A stretch of DNA of 64,000 nt from Solibacillus daqui. GTDB lineage: Bacteria; Bacillota; Bacilli; Bacillales_A; Planococcaceae. The first letter of the stretch is position 1. Each line of letters opens with the position of its first letter. Below the pieces are notes generated by a model. The model searched no databases. It was not told where the DNA came from and was given only the letters and a program-made list of their open reading frames with translations. The stretch covers positions 675,501 to 739,500 of the forward strand of contig NZ_CP114887.1 of assembly GCF_028747805.1 (NCBI RefSeq). The letters run 5' to 3'. Positions 10,426-18,128 of the stretch are shown here, one piece after another. The position numbers and the translations under genes are program-made.

Positions 10426-11143
10426 AAATGTATTAGACAGCTTCTCTAAAGCATATGAGGATGATTTTGCATACGCGTTAGATAATGAATTAATGTTAAA
10501 TTGGTATCCTAAAAGAATTATAGAAAAAGTATCAGGTGGTTCGCTATTAGAATTAGGAATTGGTCATGGGTATACTTCGATTTTATTCTCTGAAAATTTT
10601 AATCATCATGTAGTAGTTGATGGTTCTGAAGAAATTATATCTAATTTTAAAAAAAATAATGATGTGGGTCAGATTGAAATAATTCATTCTTATTTTGAAG
10701 ATTTTCATACCGATGAAAAATTTGATGTGATTGTGATGGGCTTTATCTTAGAGCATGTTGATAATCCAGACTTGATTTTAGAAAAGTATAGACATTATTT
10801 AAAACCAAACGGAACAATATATATTGCTGTGCCGAATAGCGATTGTTTAAATAAGCGAATAGGGTTAGAAGCAGGTCTAATTGATAACATGAAGAATCTA
10901 ACAGAAGCAGATTTGGCTTTAGGTCACCAAAGGATTTTTGATGTAGATTCGTTAAAAGATTTATGTGTTAAAAATGGTTTTAAAGTAAATAATATCGAAG
11001 GTATCTTTTTGAAACCAATTACAACGCAACAAATAAAAAGTTTAGAGCTATCAAAGGAAATACTGAATGCAATGTTGACGGTAGGGGTTAATTATCCAGA
11101 ATTATGTGCAAGTATTTTAATGGAAATTAAAAATATTGATTAA
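10415..11143 (+). CDS. Class I SAM-dependent methyltransferase
   Basis: A 242-residue Rossmann methyltransferase. Motif I is LLELGIGHGYTS (about 45-56); the post-I acidic residue lies in VVVDGS, motif II in FDVIVMGFILEHVDNPD, and motif III in LKPNGTIYIAVPN. The GTG start overlaps the end of wecE by 11 bases, with GGAGAA about 10 bases upstream, so the two are probably co-translated. O- or N-methylation of the island sugar (for example the 4-amino group of Fuc4N) is an inference from position; the substrate cannot be read from the sequence. Confidence 0.8.
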   Translation: MENKNVLDSFSKAYEDDFAYALDNELMLNWYPKRIIEKVSGGSLLELGIGHGYTSILFSENFNHHVVVDGSEEIISNFKKNNDVGQIEIIHSYFEDFHTDEKFDVIVMGFILEHVDNPDLILEKYRHYLKPNGTIYIAVPNSDCLNKRIGLEAGLIDNMKNLTEADLALGHQRIFDVDSLKDLCVKNGFKVNNIEGIFLKPITTQQIKSLELSKEILNAMLTVGVNYPELCASILMEIKNID

Positions 11144-11215
11144 CTAGCTATACATAGCGATGTAAACAAGATCAATTAATGGAAATGTTAAAAGTTAAAT
11201 CTAAAGGAAAATTAA

Positions 11216-12067
11216 ATGAAAATATTAATTATAGGAAATACATCCATAGTAGGTAAGAAACTTATTAATCAATTAGAAAGTAAAAAAGAGATAGAGATTT
11301 TTACGACAGGTAGATCAAAGAATCCAGATATTTTATTAGATTTTGATAATCATTTTTTACCAGGAAATATCGAAAAGTATAGGTTTGATTTAATCATTCA
11401 TTGTGTTGCTAATTTTGAAGAAACATCTGTTGAAGGGAGTTTTAATAATATAAAAGTTAACACCTTAGGAGCAGTGAAAGTTGTAGATATAGCAATAAAA
11501 ACACAATGCAAAAGAATAATTTCTTTATCTAGTATTTCTACAATTTCACATCCTAGAAATGAATATTATAATTCTTATGGTATTTCAAAAAAAGCAGCAA
11601 GTGAGATTTTTCAACTATTAAGTAAAGAATATGGTATTGAATACTTAGAGTTATCTCCAAGTCAAATTTATGATGATACTGGTGAAGAAAAAAAACATCA
11701 AAGTTTGCTTTATTTTATAATTGATAAGGCTAGTAGAGGGCAAAGTATTACATTTTTTGGAGAACGGGATGTAGAAAGAAATTATATTTTTTTAAGTGAT
11801 TTAGTAAATATTATAGAAAAAGCAGCATTTTCTAAAATTACAGGTGTATATTATTGTTGCCACCCCAAAAACTACAAAATCAGTGAGATTGCTAAAATAG
11901 CATTCAAAACATTTGAAAATCCGATACAATATAATTTTGATTATAATCAAAAAAATTTAAAGACTGTCTTTATTCCAAATAATAATGAGCTATATGAGTT
12001 GATTAATTATACTCCGAAAGTTGATTTAAAAGAAGGAATGAAGTTAATTAAACAAAAATTATATTAG
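11216..12067 (+). CDS. NAD-dependent epimerase/dehydratase (extended SDR)
   Basis: A 283-residue extended SDR-fold protein. The cofactor loop is GNTSIVG (7-13), a variant of GxxGxxG, and the catalytic pair is Tyr121 and Lys125 in SYGISKKA, with a Ser-rich ISLSSIS segment before it. It resembles reductases or epimerases acting on NDP-4-ketosugars. It stands 72 bases after the methyltransferase stop, in the same orientation. A separate keto-sugar reduction or epimerisation in glycan assembly is likely; the substrate is unknown. Confidence 0.78.
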   Translation: MKILIIGNTSIVGKKLINQLESKKEIEIFTTGRSKNPDILLDFDNHFLPGNIEKYRFDLIIHCVANFEETSVEGSFNNIKVNTLGAVKVVDIAIKTQCKRIISLSSISTISHPRNEYYNSYGISKKAASEIFQLLSKEYGIEYLELSPSQIYDDTGEEKKHQSLLYFIIDKASRGQSITFFGERDVERNYIFLSDLVNIIEKAAFSKITGVYYCCHPKNYKISEIAKIAFKTFENPIQYNFDYNQKNLKTVFIPNNNELYELINYTPKVDLKEGMKLIKQKLY

Positions 12068-12083
12068 AAAGGATGAAAAATAC

Positions 12084-13055
12084 TTGTATAATATTTTAGT
12101 AACGGGTGTAGGAGCTATTATAGGGTATGGAATTGTACATTCATTAAGACAATCACAGTACAATGTAACAATAATAGGCACGGATATTTATGAAGATGCA
12201 GTTGGTAAAGAATGGTGCGACTTTTTTGAACAAGGGAAAATTGCCAGTTCCTTAGACTATCCTCAATTTCTTACTGATTTAATAGTGAAATATGATATTG
12301 ATTTAGTTATACCAGGCATTGAGCAAGATATTGATCGAATAACAAAAGAGTATGAATATTTTACAAAGTTAAATGTGAAATTTGCAATAAATGATATGCA
12401 ACTAATTGATATCGCAAATGATAAGTGGTTAACACACTTAGCGTTGATTAAAAATAAATTAAATGTAATACCTACGTTCATTGAAGGCAGTTATATTGAA
12501 ATAGAAAAAAAACTTGGAATACCCATGTTATTAAAACCAAGAAAATCATATGCATCAAAAGGAATCTATAAAATTCAAAATATAGAAGATTACAATTATT
12601 GGAAATTTAAGTTATGTAATGAATTTATGGTTCAAAAAATTGTAGGCGACATTGATTCTGAATATACGGTAGCGGCATTTGGGTTAGGCGATGGTACTAG
12701 CTCACAGAAAATTTCATTAAAACGTAAGTTGGGACCAGATGGAGCAACTGCAAAAGCAAAGGTTGTTGATATTGTACAATTAAATAATACTGTAGATAAA
12801 TTAGTTTCTATTTTTAAACCAGTGGGCCCTACTAATTTTCAATTTCGATATCATGAAGGTGAATTTTTATTATTAGAAATTAATCCTAGGATTTCATCGT
12901 CCACATCTATTAGAAATTCATTCGGTTACAATGAAGCAGAGATGTGTATAGATTTTTATTTGAAAAATAAAACACCAAAAATCTATGAAATAAAAAACGG
13001 TTCAGCAATAAGATATGTTAAGGAAAAAATATATTATGATAGCGATAATATCTGA
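12084..13055 (+). CDS. ATP-grasp domain ligase
   Basis: A 323-residue protein of the ATP-grasp, carbamoyl-phosphate-synthase-like group. An N-terminal Rossmann-like GVGAIIGYGIVHSL (about 8-21) is followed by a VIPGIEQDIDRI segment, then ATP-grasp signatures: LLKPRKSYASKGIYKI, the adenine-contacting FMVQKIVGD, and FLLLEINPRISSS with the Mg-binding Glu and Asn. These enzymes form amide or ester bonds through an acyl phosphate. Here it could acylate an amino sugar or couple an amino acid to it. The TTG start is placed by AAAGGA about 10 bases upstream. The 3' end overlaps the next gene by 20 bases. Confidence 0.8.
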   Translation: MYNILVTGVGAIIGYGIVHSLRQSQYNVTIIGTDIYEDAVGKEWCDFFEQGKIASSLDYPQFLTDLIVKYDIDLVIPGIEQDIDRITKEYEYFTKLNVKFAINDMQLIDIANDKWLTHLALIKNKLNVIPTFIEGSYIEIEKKLGIPMLLKPRKSYASKGIYKIQNIEDYNYWKFKLCNEFMVQKIVGDIDSEYTVAAFGLGDGTSSQKISLKRKLGPDGATAKAKVVDIVQLNNTVDKLVSIFKPVGPTNFQFRYHEGEFLLLEINPRISSSTSIRNSFGYNEAEMCIDFYLKNKTPKIYEIKNGSAIRYVKEKIYYDSDNI

Positions 13056-13731
13056 TATTCATGGAAATTACCCAGCTTTAAAGGCAGTTCTAGATGATAT
13101 TGATAATCGAAATATAAAAAATATCATCTGTTTAGGAGATACGTCTGGATATTATTGTATGATAAATGAATGTATAGATGCATTAGTTGAAAGAAATATA
13201 TTTTCACTCAAAGGAAATCATGATTACTATTTAATAAGTGGAGAAGGTTGTCCACGTTCAAATTCTGCAAATAGCTGTTTAGAGTATCAAATGAGTATAC
13301 TTAAACCTAATAATAAAATATGGCTAGAAAACTTAAGAAGTAGTTCATTAATTATAGATGATAAACATTTTGTACATGGTGGATGGAATGATGAACTAGA
13401 TGAATATTTATATGAAGTTTCAAAGGACTATTTCCAAAATAGAAATGGAAAATATTTCTTCTCAGGTCATACTCATGTTCCAATAATATTTAATATGAAA
13501 AATAAAATTTATTGTAATCCAGGATCGGTTGGACAACCTCGTGACGGTAATCCCAAGTCTTCATATGCAATTTTTAATAATGGAAAAGTAGAAAATGTAA
13601 GAGTAAATTATGATATTGATGTGATTGCATTTTATATGAAGAAAAGTGGTTTTGATAAGTATTTTTATGAAAATCTTTATTTAGGGAGTAAGATTGGCGG
13701 AGAGATAGCTGCAACTTTTGTTATGAGATAA
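13036..13731 (+). CDS. Metallophosphoesterase (YfcE/MJ0936-type)
   Basis: A 231-residue calcineurin-like phosphoesterase with all core motifs: SDIHGNYPAL at 6-15, LGDTSGY, KGNHDYY, VHGGW and SGHTHVP, then NPGSVGQPRDG. These residues bind two metal ions. Family members hydrolyse phosphomonoesters or cyclic phosphodiesters. Its place between an ATP-grasp ligase and a WbqC-like gene suggests removal of a phosphate from a sugar or phosphonate intermediate. I chose ATG 13036, with AAGGA 12 bases upstream, because it gives the usual short N-terminus; an in-frame ATG exists at 13015. Confidence 0.82.
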   Translation: MIAIISDIHGNYPALKAVLDDIDNRNIKNIICLGDTSGYYCMINECIDALVERNIFSLKGNHDYYLISGEGCPRSNSANSCLEYQMSILKPNNKIWLENLRSSSLIIDDKHFVHGGWNDELDEYLYEVSKDYFQNRNGKYFFSGHTHVPIIFNMKNKIYCNPGSVGQPRDGNPKSSYAIFNNGKVENVRVNYDIDVIAFYMKKSGFDKYFYENLYLGSKIGGEIAATFVMR

Positions 13732-13750
13732 ATTTGAAAGGAATTTTAAA

Positions 13751-14452
13751 ATGAAAAAAATAGCGATTTCTCAATCGAATTATTTACCTTGGAAAGGCTA
13801 TTTTGATTTAATTAATTCGGTAGATGAATTTATTATTTTGGATACGGTTCAGTTTACTAAGCGAGATTGGAGAAATAGAAATAAAATTAAAACATATCAA
13901 GGATTGAAATGGATAACCTTGCCTGTTATGCAAAAAGGGAACTATTTTAATAATATAATAGATATGGAAATATCAGATTCAGATTGGATTGTAAATCATC
14001 TTAATATAATAGAGAACTCTTACAGAAAATCACCATATTTTAAAGAGGTTTATGAGTTTATTAAAAATATGTTTTCAAAATGTGAAAACCTAAAGAAATT
14101 AAGTCAAATTAATAAAGTACTAATAACAGAAATTTGTTTTGTTTTACAGATTAGAACTAAGATAGTCAGTTCTGAAGATTTTAAAGTAACTGGAGAACCA
14201 AATTTTCGATTAATTGATATATGTAAAGCTGTTAATGCAACCCATTATTTATCAGGACCTGCTGCTAAATCTTATTTAGATGAAAAATTATTTAAAGAAA
14301 ATGGGCTATACGTAGAGTGGATGAATTACGATGGTTACCCAGAGTACAATCAACAATTTGGTGAATTTATACATCAAGTAAGTGTCATAGATCTACTATT
14401 TAATGTCGGTTTAGAAAATGCCAAAAATTATATAAATACTAATAATAGATAG
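13751..14452 (+). CDS. WbqC-like family protein
   Basis: A 233-residue protein with the WbqC-like pattern: an N-terminal SQSNYLPWKGYFDLI, then EFIILDTVQFTKRDWRNRN, KWITLPV, an HYLSGPAAKSYLD segment and a C-terminal FIHQVSVIDLLFNVG. Family members occur in O-antigen and flagellar-glycan clusters and are suspected of acting in amino-sugar or aminoacyl modification, but no reaction is firmly assigned. AAAGGA precedes the ATG. It is the last gene before a weak terminator-like hairpin and likely ends the tailoring sub-operon. Confidence 0.82.
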   Translation: MKKIAISQSNYLPWKGYFDLINSVDEFIILDTVQFTKRDWRNRNKIKTYQGLKWITLPVMQKGNYFNNIIDMEISDSDWIVNHLNIIENSYRKSPYFKEVYEFIKNMFSKCENLKKLSQINKVLITEICFVLQIRTKIVSSEDFKVTGEPNFRLIDICKAVNATHYLSGPAAKSYLDEKLFKENGLYVEWMNYDGYPEYNQQFGEFIHQVSVIDLLFNVGLENAKNYINTNNR

Positions 14453-14563
14453 AGAAATGTTTTATAGGCTTTATAAGTTCAAATAAAAGTATCTTTTAAT
14501 TAGAGTAGGGTATTCGACAGTGTTGCGAGATAAAACTAAAAAAATACGTTGAATATAAATGGT

Positions 14564-14600
14564 GAAAAAGAGCGTATTTAAAGTATAACCTCTTTTTCTA
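14564..14600 (+). terminator. Weak terminator-like hairpin after the WbqC-like gene
   Basis: GAAAAAGAG at 14564-14572 pairs with CTCTTTTTC at 14590-14598 across a 17-base loop. The stem is AT-rich and the T tract is broken, so termination may be partial. Confidence 0.4.
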
Positions 14601-14638
14601 TTTTGTATATTTCGTTAAAAATACAAGGAGATGGAAAG

Positions 14639-15664
14639 GTGGATATTCTAATAACTGGCGGCGCTGGCTTCATAGGCGCAAACTTCATCCATTATATATT
14701 AGAAAAATATCCTTCTTATAAGGTTGTTAATTTAGATTTGCTTACATACGCAGGTGACTTGCAAAAGCTAAGCGGTATAGAAGACCATCCAAATTATACC
14801 TTTATAAAGGGTGATATTCGGGATCGTGAATTAGTGGAACAGCTTTTCGAACAATATCAGTTTGACGGTGTTATTCATTTTGCGGCAGAGTCACATGTAG
14901 ATAATTCAATCAAAAATCCAGGAGCTTTTGTAGAAACGAATGTCAATGGTACGTTTACGCTGTTAGATGTAGCTAGACATTATTGGATAGAGGCACCGTT
15001 TAAAATGAAAAAGCAGTTTAAACATGCTAGATTCCACCATATTTCGACGGATGAAGTATACGGTACGTTAGGAAAGACGGGCTACTTTAACGAGGAAACA
15101 CCATATGCACCGAATAGTCCGTATTCTGCTAGTAAAGCGTCCTCAGATATGCTAGTCCGCAGTTATTATCATACATATGACATGAATGTTGTAACGACAA
15201 ATTGCTCGAATAACTACGGACCGCTGCAGCATGACGAAAAACTAATACCGACAGTTATTCGAAAAGCTTTAACGGGGCAAAGTATTCCGATATATGGTAC
15301 GGGGCAAAATATTCGTGATTGGTTGTTTGTTGAGGATCATTGTAAAGCGATTGATATGGTTTTCCATAAGGGGATAGCTGGTGAAACTTATTTAGTTGGT
15401 GGGAATAATGAATTAACAAATGTTGAAATAGCTACAGTTATTTGTGGAATATTGGATCAACATTGTTCAAAGATTTTAAAAAAGCTACAGTTACATTCGT
15501 TTAAACAGCTGATTACTTATGTGGAGGACCGAGCAGGCCATGATTTTAGATATGCAATAGATGCGACTAAAATTAAAACAACATTAGGATGGGGACCTGA
15601 TACGACGTTTGAAAAAGGTATAAATATTACAATACGTAGTTATTTTGAAAAATATCTTAAGTAG
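14639..15664 (+). CDS. rfbB: dTDP-glucose 4,6-dehydratase
   Basis: Converts dTDP-glucose to dTDP-4-keto-6-deoxyglucose, the substrate of the wecE product in this island. The protein is 341 aa, normal for RmlB. Motifs are the NAD loop TGGAGFIG (6-13), DLLTYAG, HFAAESHVDNS, the catalytic STDEVYG with Thr137-Asp138-Glu139, and PYSASKAS with Tyr162 and Lys166. Start GTG 14639 is set by AAGGAG 8 bases upstream; an upstream in-frame TTG at 14603 lacks a ribosome site. It is separated from rfbA by about 5 kb of tailoring genes and follows a weak terminator, so it may have its own promoter. Confidence 0.94.
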   Translation: MDILITGGAGFIGANFIHYILEKYPSYKVVNLDLLTYAGDLQKLSGIEDHPNYTFIKGDIRDRELVEQLFEQYQFDGVIHFAAESHVDNSIKNPGAFVETNVNGTFTLLDVARHYWIEAPFKMKKQFKHARFHHISTDEVYGTLGKTGYFNEETPYAPNSPYSASKASSDMLVRSYYHTYDMNVVTTNCSNNYGPLQHDEKLIPTVIRKALTGQSIPIYGTGQNIRDWLFVEDHCKAIDMVFHKGIAGETYLVGGNNELTNVEIATVICGILDQHCSKILKKLQLHSFKQLITYVEDRAGHDFRYAIDATKIKTTLGWGPDTTFEKGINITIRSYFEKYLK

Positions 15665-15696
15665 CGTATAAAATCTCCGAAAAAAATAGTAATACC

Positions 15697-15732
15697 AATA
15701 CTCTACTACGCTCCGTGGTAGAGTATTTTTTA
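15697..15732 (+). terminator. Rho-independent terminator after rfbB
   Basis: AATACTCTAC at 15697-15706 pairs with GTAGAGTATT at 15718-15727, followed by a T run to 15732. It closes the glycan island. The next start codon (15745) is very close, so pgi transcription must begin within or before it, or read through. Confidence 0.8.
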
Positions 15733-15744
15733 GGAGCTGTGATT

Positions 15745-16971
15745 TTGTTAAACTATAAAGGAATTACAAAAAATACTTTAATTTCTGACCTAAATATACC
15801 AAATTTAAAGTCATATATTCACTCTAATAGTGAAATTCTATTGGAAATGGATAAATTGAAAAATGAAATACAAGATAGCGCTAACACGCTTCTAGTAATC
15901 GGTGTCGGCGGTTCCTTTCTAGGCGCACGTGCAGTAATTGACGCACTTACCCCTTATTTCCGTACGCAAAATAATATGGAAATTATCTATGCTGGCAATA
16001 ATATGAGCGGTGCCTACTTACAGCAACTGTTAGCTTACTTAGATTCAAAAGAAGTATATGTGAACGTCATTTCTAAATCAGGTTCAACAATGGAGCCAGC
16101 ACTTGCCTTTCGTATCGTAAAACAATATATGGAACAACGCTACGGCTTTGAAGCACGGCAGCGAATTATTGTGACGACGGATGCCAAGATGGGAATCTTA
16201 AAACAAATTGCAGATCAAGAAGGATATCGTCAATTTGATGTACCTGAAAATGTCGGTGGTCGTTATTCTGTATTTACACCAGTAGGGTTATTACCAATAG
16301 CGGTGGCGGGTATTGATATTGAACAGTTTTTAAAAGGGGCTGAAGTGGCAGAACAGGATTTTTCAACTGTTGCTGTTGAGCAGAATGCCGCTGCGCATTA
16401 TGCATTAACACGCTATGAACTTTATAAAAAGGGCTATGCGGTGGAACTACTTGCGTCTTTTGAGCCGCGTTTAAATAAGTTGCATGAATGGTGGAAGCAA
16501 TTGTTTGGTGAAAGTGAGGGGAAAGAGCATAAAGGTCTTTACCCTTCCACTGTTAATTATTCCACAGACTTGCATGCTATCGGTCAATTTATTCAAGAGG
16601 GTAGCCCTATCATGTTCGAAACGCTCATACATTTTAGTGATATTGAAGAAGATATTGCAGTCCCGTATATTGAAGAAGATTTAGACGGGTTAAATTATTT
16701 AGCAGGACACACATTAAACCAAATTAATGCGACATCAAAGGATGGTGTTGCACTTGCCCATGAGGAGGGCGGTGTACCTGTTATGAAATTAGAACTGCCA
16801 AAGTTAGATGCGTACCATATTGGCTATTTAATGATGTTTTTTATGAAAGCTTGTGTCATAAGTGCCTCACTACTTGAAGTAAATCCATTTGATCAACCAG
16901 GAGTAGAGGCGTATAAGGTGAAAATGGTGAAACTTTTGCAGAAAGATGCAAGTAAGTTACCTAATTTTTGA
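15745..16971 (+). CDS. pgi: Glucose-6-phosphate isomerase
   Basis: Interconverts fructose-6-phosphate and glucose-6-phosphate. Diagnostic pieces are VIGVGGSFLGARA near residue 50, YAGNNMSG, VISKSGSTMEPALAF, VGGRYSVFTPVGLLP and a C-terminal catalytic Lys region EAYKVKMVKLL. I place the start at TTG 15745, 8 bases after AGGAG, giving 408 aa; the in-frame GTG at 15739 is too close to that site. This is about 40 residues shorter than the B. subtilis enzyme, and the loss is in the N-terminal extension. Its place between the glycan island and the flagellar operon is unusual for pgi and suggests it feeds glucose-6-phosphate toward dTDP-sugars. Confidence 0.93.
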   Translation: MLNYKGITKNTLISDLNIPNLKSYIHSNSEILLEMDKLKNEIQDSANTLLVIGVGGSFLGARAVIDALTPYFRTQNNMEIIYAGNNMSGAYLQQLLAYLDSKEVYVNVISKSGSTMEPALAFRIVKQYMEQRYGFEARQRIIVTTDAKMGILKQIADQEGYRQFDVPENVGGRYSVFTPVGLLPIAVAGIDIEQFLKGAEVAEQDFSTVAVEQNAAAHYALTRYELYKKGYAVELLASFEPRLNKLHEWWKQLFGESEGKEHKGLYPSTVNYSTDLHAIGQFIQEGSPIMFETLIHFSDIEEDIAVPYIEEDLDGLNYLAGHTLNQINATSKDGVALAHEEGGVPVMKLELPKLDAYHIGYLMMFFMKACVISASLLEVNPFDQPGVEAYKVKMVKLLQKDASKLPNF

Positions 16972-16998
16972 GGAATAAATTACGAAAGGATGTTAATT

Positions 16999-17598
16999 GT
17001 GAGGTCTATTCTAGTTCCAGACTATTTATCTGAATTCAATTGTATTGATGGAGTATGAAGGGTTAGGTTTCATTGAAACAGAGGAATCTAAAAATACTCG
17101 AGGATTGATGAATAAAGAATTACTTTTAGAAAAACACCCACATTTTTGGGATTTACGTATATTTATTATTCAATTGATGCAAAATCGTCAGCATTCTATA
17201 GAAATTTTTAAAGTTTATTGAATCCTTACAACATATTGAGGGGAATTTGAAATTCCAAATTAATTTAGCTTGTGAACTAATTCAATATAAGGTTTCATAT
17301 GGTGCATCGTCAGAAAAATATATCGCTATTCTAAAGCAACTATTAGATGGATTAAATCTTGATGAGGCCAAAAATGAATTTGATATTGACGTGACTTTAT
17401 CAAAGTATGAAGAATCTATGGTGAAATATTATGAGCCATTTATGAAAGAAAATGAATTTATGCTCGAAAACTACATCGTCAATTATGTCTTTAAAAATTT
17501 AGTTCCTTATGAACTTATATTTATCAGATGAGTGAGAAAAAATGACGAAATCTGGTTATACGACAATGGCTCATATGTTTGTTCTAATCAAAAGCTAA
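16999..17598 (+). pseudogene. fliB: Remnant of flagellin lysine N-methylase (fliB)
   Basis: FliB methylates lysines of flagellin. Three broken pieces remain in order. A GTG at 16999 after GAAAGGATG starts MRSILVPDYLSEFNC and stops at 17058, where intact FliB proteins would continue into a cysteine-rich region. A second piece in another frame, about 17040-17221, contains HFWDLRIFIIQLMQNRQHS. The third piece, about 17222-17531, contains KYYEPFMKENEFMLENY and NYVFKNL, typical of the FliB C-terminal half. A short YTTMAHMFVLIK echo follows to 17598. The total is about 200 codons against roughly 400 in intact family members, with frameshifts, stops and missing internal segments. The gene is not functional as read. 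Confidence 0.75.
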
Positions 17599-17640
17599 TT
17601 TCATGAATTTCAGTTATATGTCATTTAATGACGGAAAAAC

Positions 17641-17667
17641 TGAAATTCTTTTTATTTTGTCCGATAT
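17641..17667 (+). promoter_or_regulatory. Sigma-D (flagellar)-type promoter for flaG operon
   Basis: TGAA at 17641-17644, a 15-base spacer, then TCCGATAT at 17660-17667. The sigma-D consensus is TAAA-N15-GCCGATAT, so one base differs in each box. It lies 45 bases before the flaG start, as expected for a late flagellar operon. Confidence 0.75.
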
Positions 17668-17711
17668 TAAAACTAACAACGCTTGTATTTATTTCAAGGA
17701 GGATGGAAAAC

Positions 17712-18098
17712 ATGCGTATTTCAGGAAATGCAAGTCTTGAAGCAGTATCGGTTGCTAAGACTGCAAGTAATGTTGCATCAAAGGAAATTGTAGAGAAGCA
17801 AGGAAGCAAACCTACAATTGAAACACCAATGATACCTGCTGAACAAGTAAAACCTATTGATAATAGTGAAGAAACAAAAGTGAAAGTCCAAGATGCAGTA
17901 AATAAAATGAATGAAATGCTTGATGTGAATAATAGTTCTTCAAAGTTTATGTATCATGAGGGCTTAGAACGTTATTATGTGACAGTGGTGGATCGTGAAA
18001 CAGAAGAGGTAGTCAAGGAAATTCCACCGAAGAGATTACTGGATGCTTTTTATGAAATGCAAAAAATGCTTGGCATGGTTGTAGATGAAAAAATATAA
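17712..18098 (+). CDS. flaG: Flagellar protein FlaG
   Basis: FlaG-family protein of 128 aa. The first half is disordered and polar; the conserved C-terminal half contains KFMYHEGLERYYVTVVD, EEVVKEIPPKRLLDAFYEMQ and a final LGMVVDEKI. FlaG proteins affect filament length and are encoded just before fliD in many Bacillales. ATG 17712 lies 9 bases after AAGGAGG (17696-17702); the in-frame ATG at 17704 is too close to that site. It is the first gene of the operon downstream of the sigma-D-type promoter. Confidence 0.9.
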   Translation: MRISGNASLEAVSVAKTASNVASKEIVEKQGSKPTIETPMIPAEQVKPIDNSEETKVKVQDAVNKMNEMLDVNNSSSKFMYHEGLERYYVTVVDRETEEVVKEIPPKRLLDAFYEMQKMLGMVVDEKI

Positions 18099-18128
18099 TT
18101 TAGCTTTAATTACAAGGAGGAAATGATT

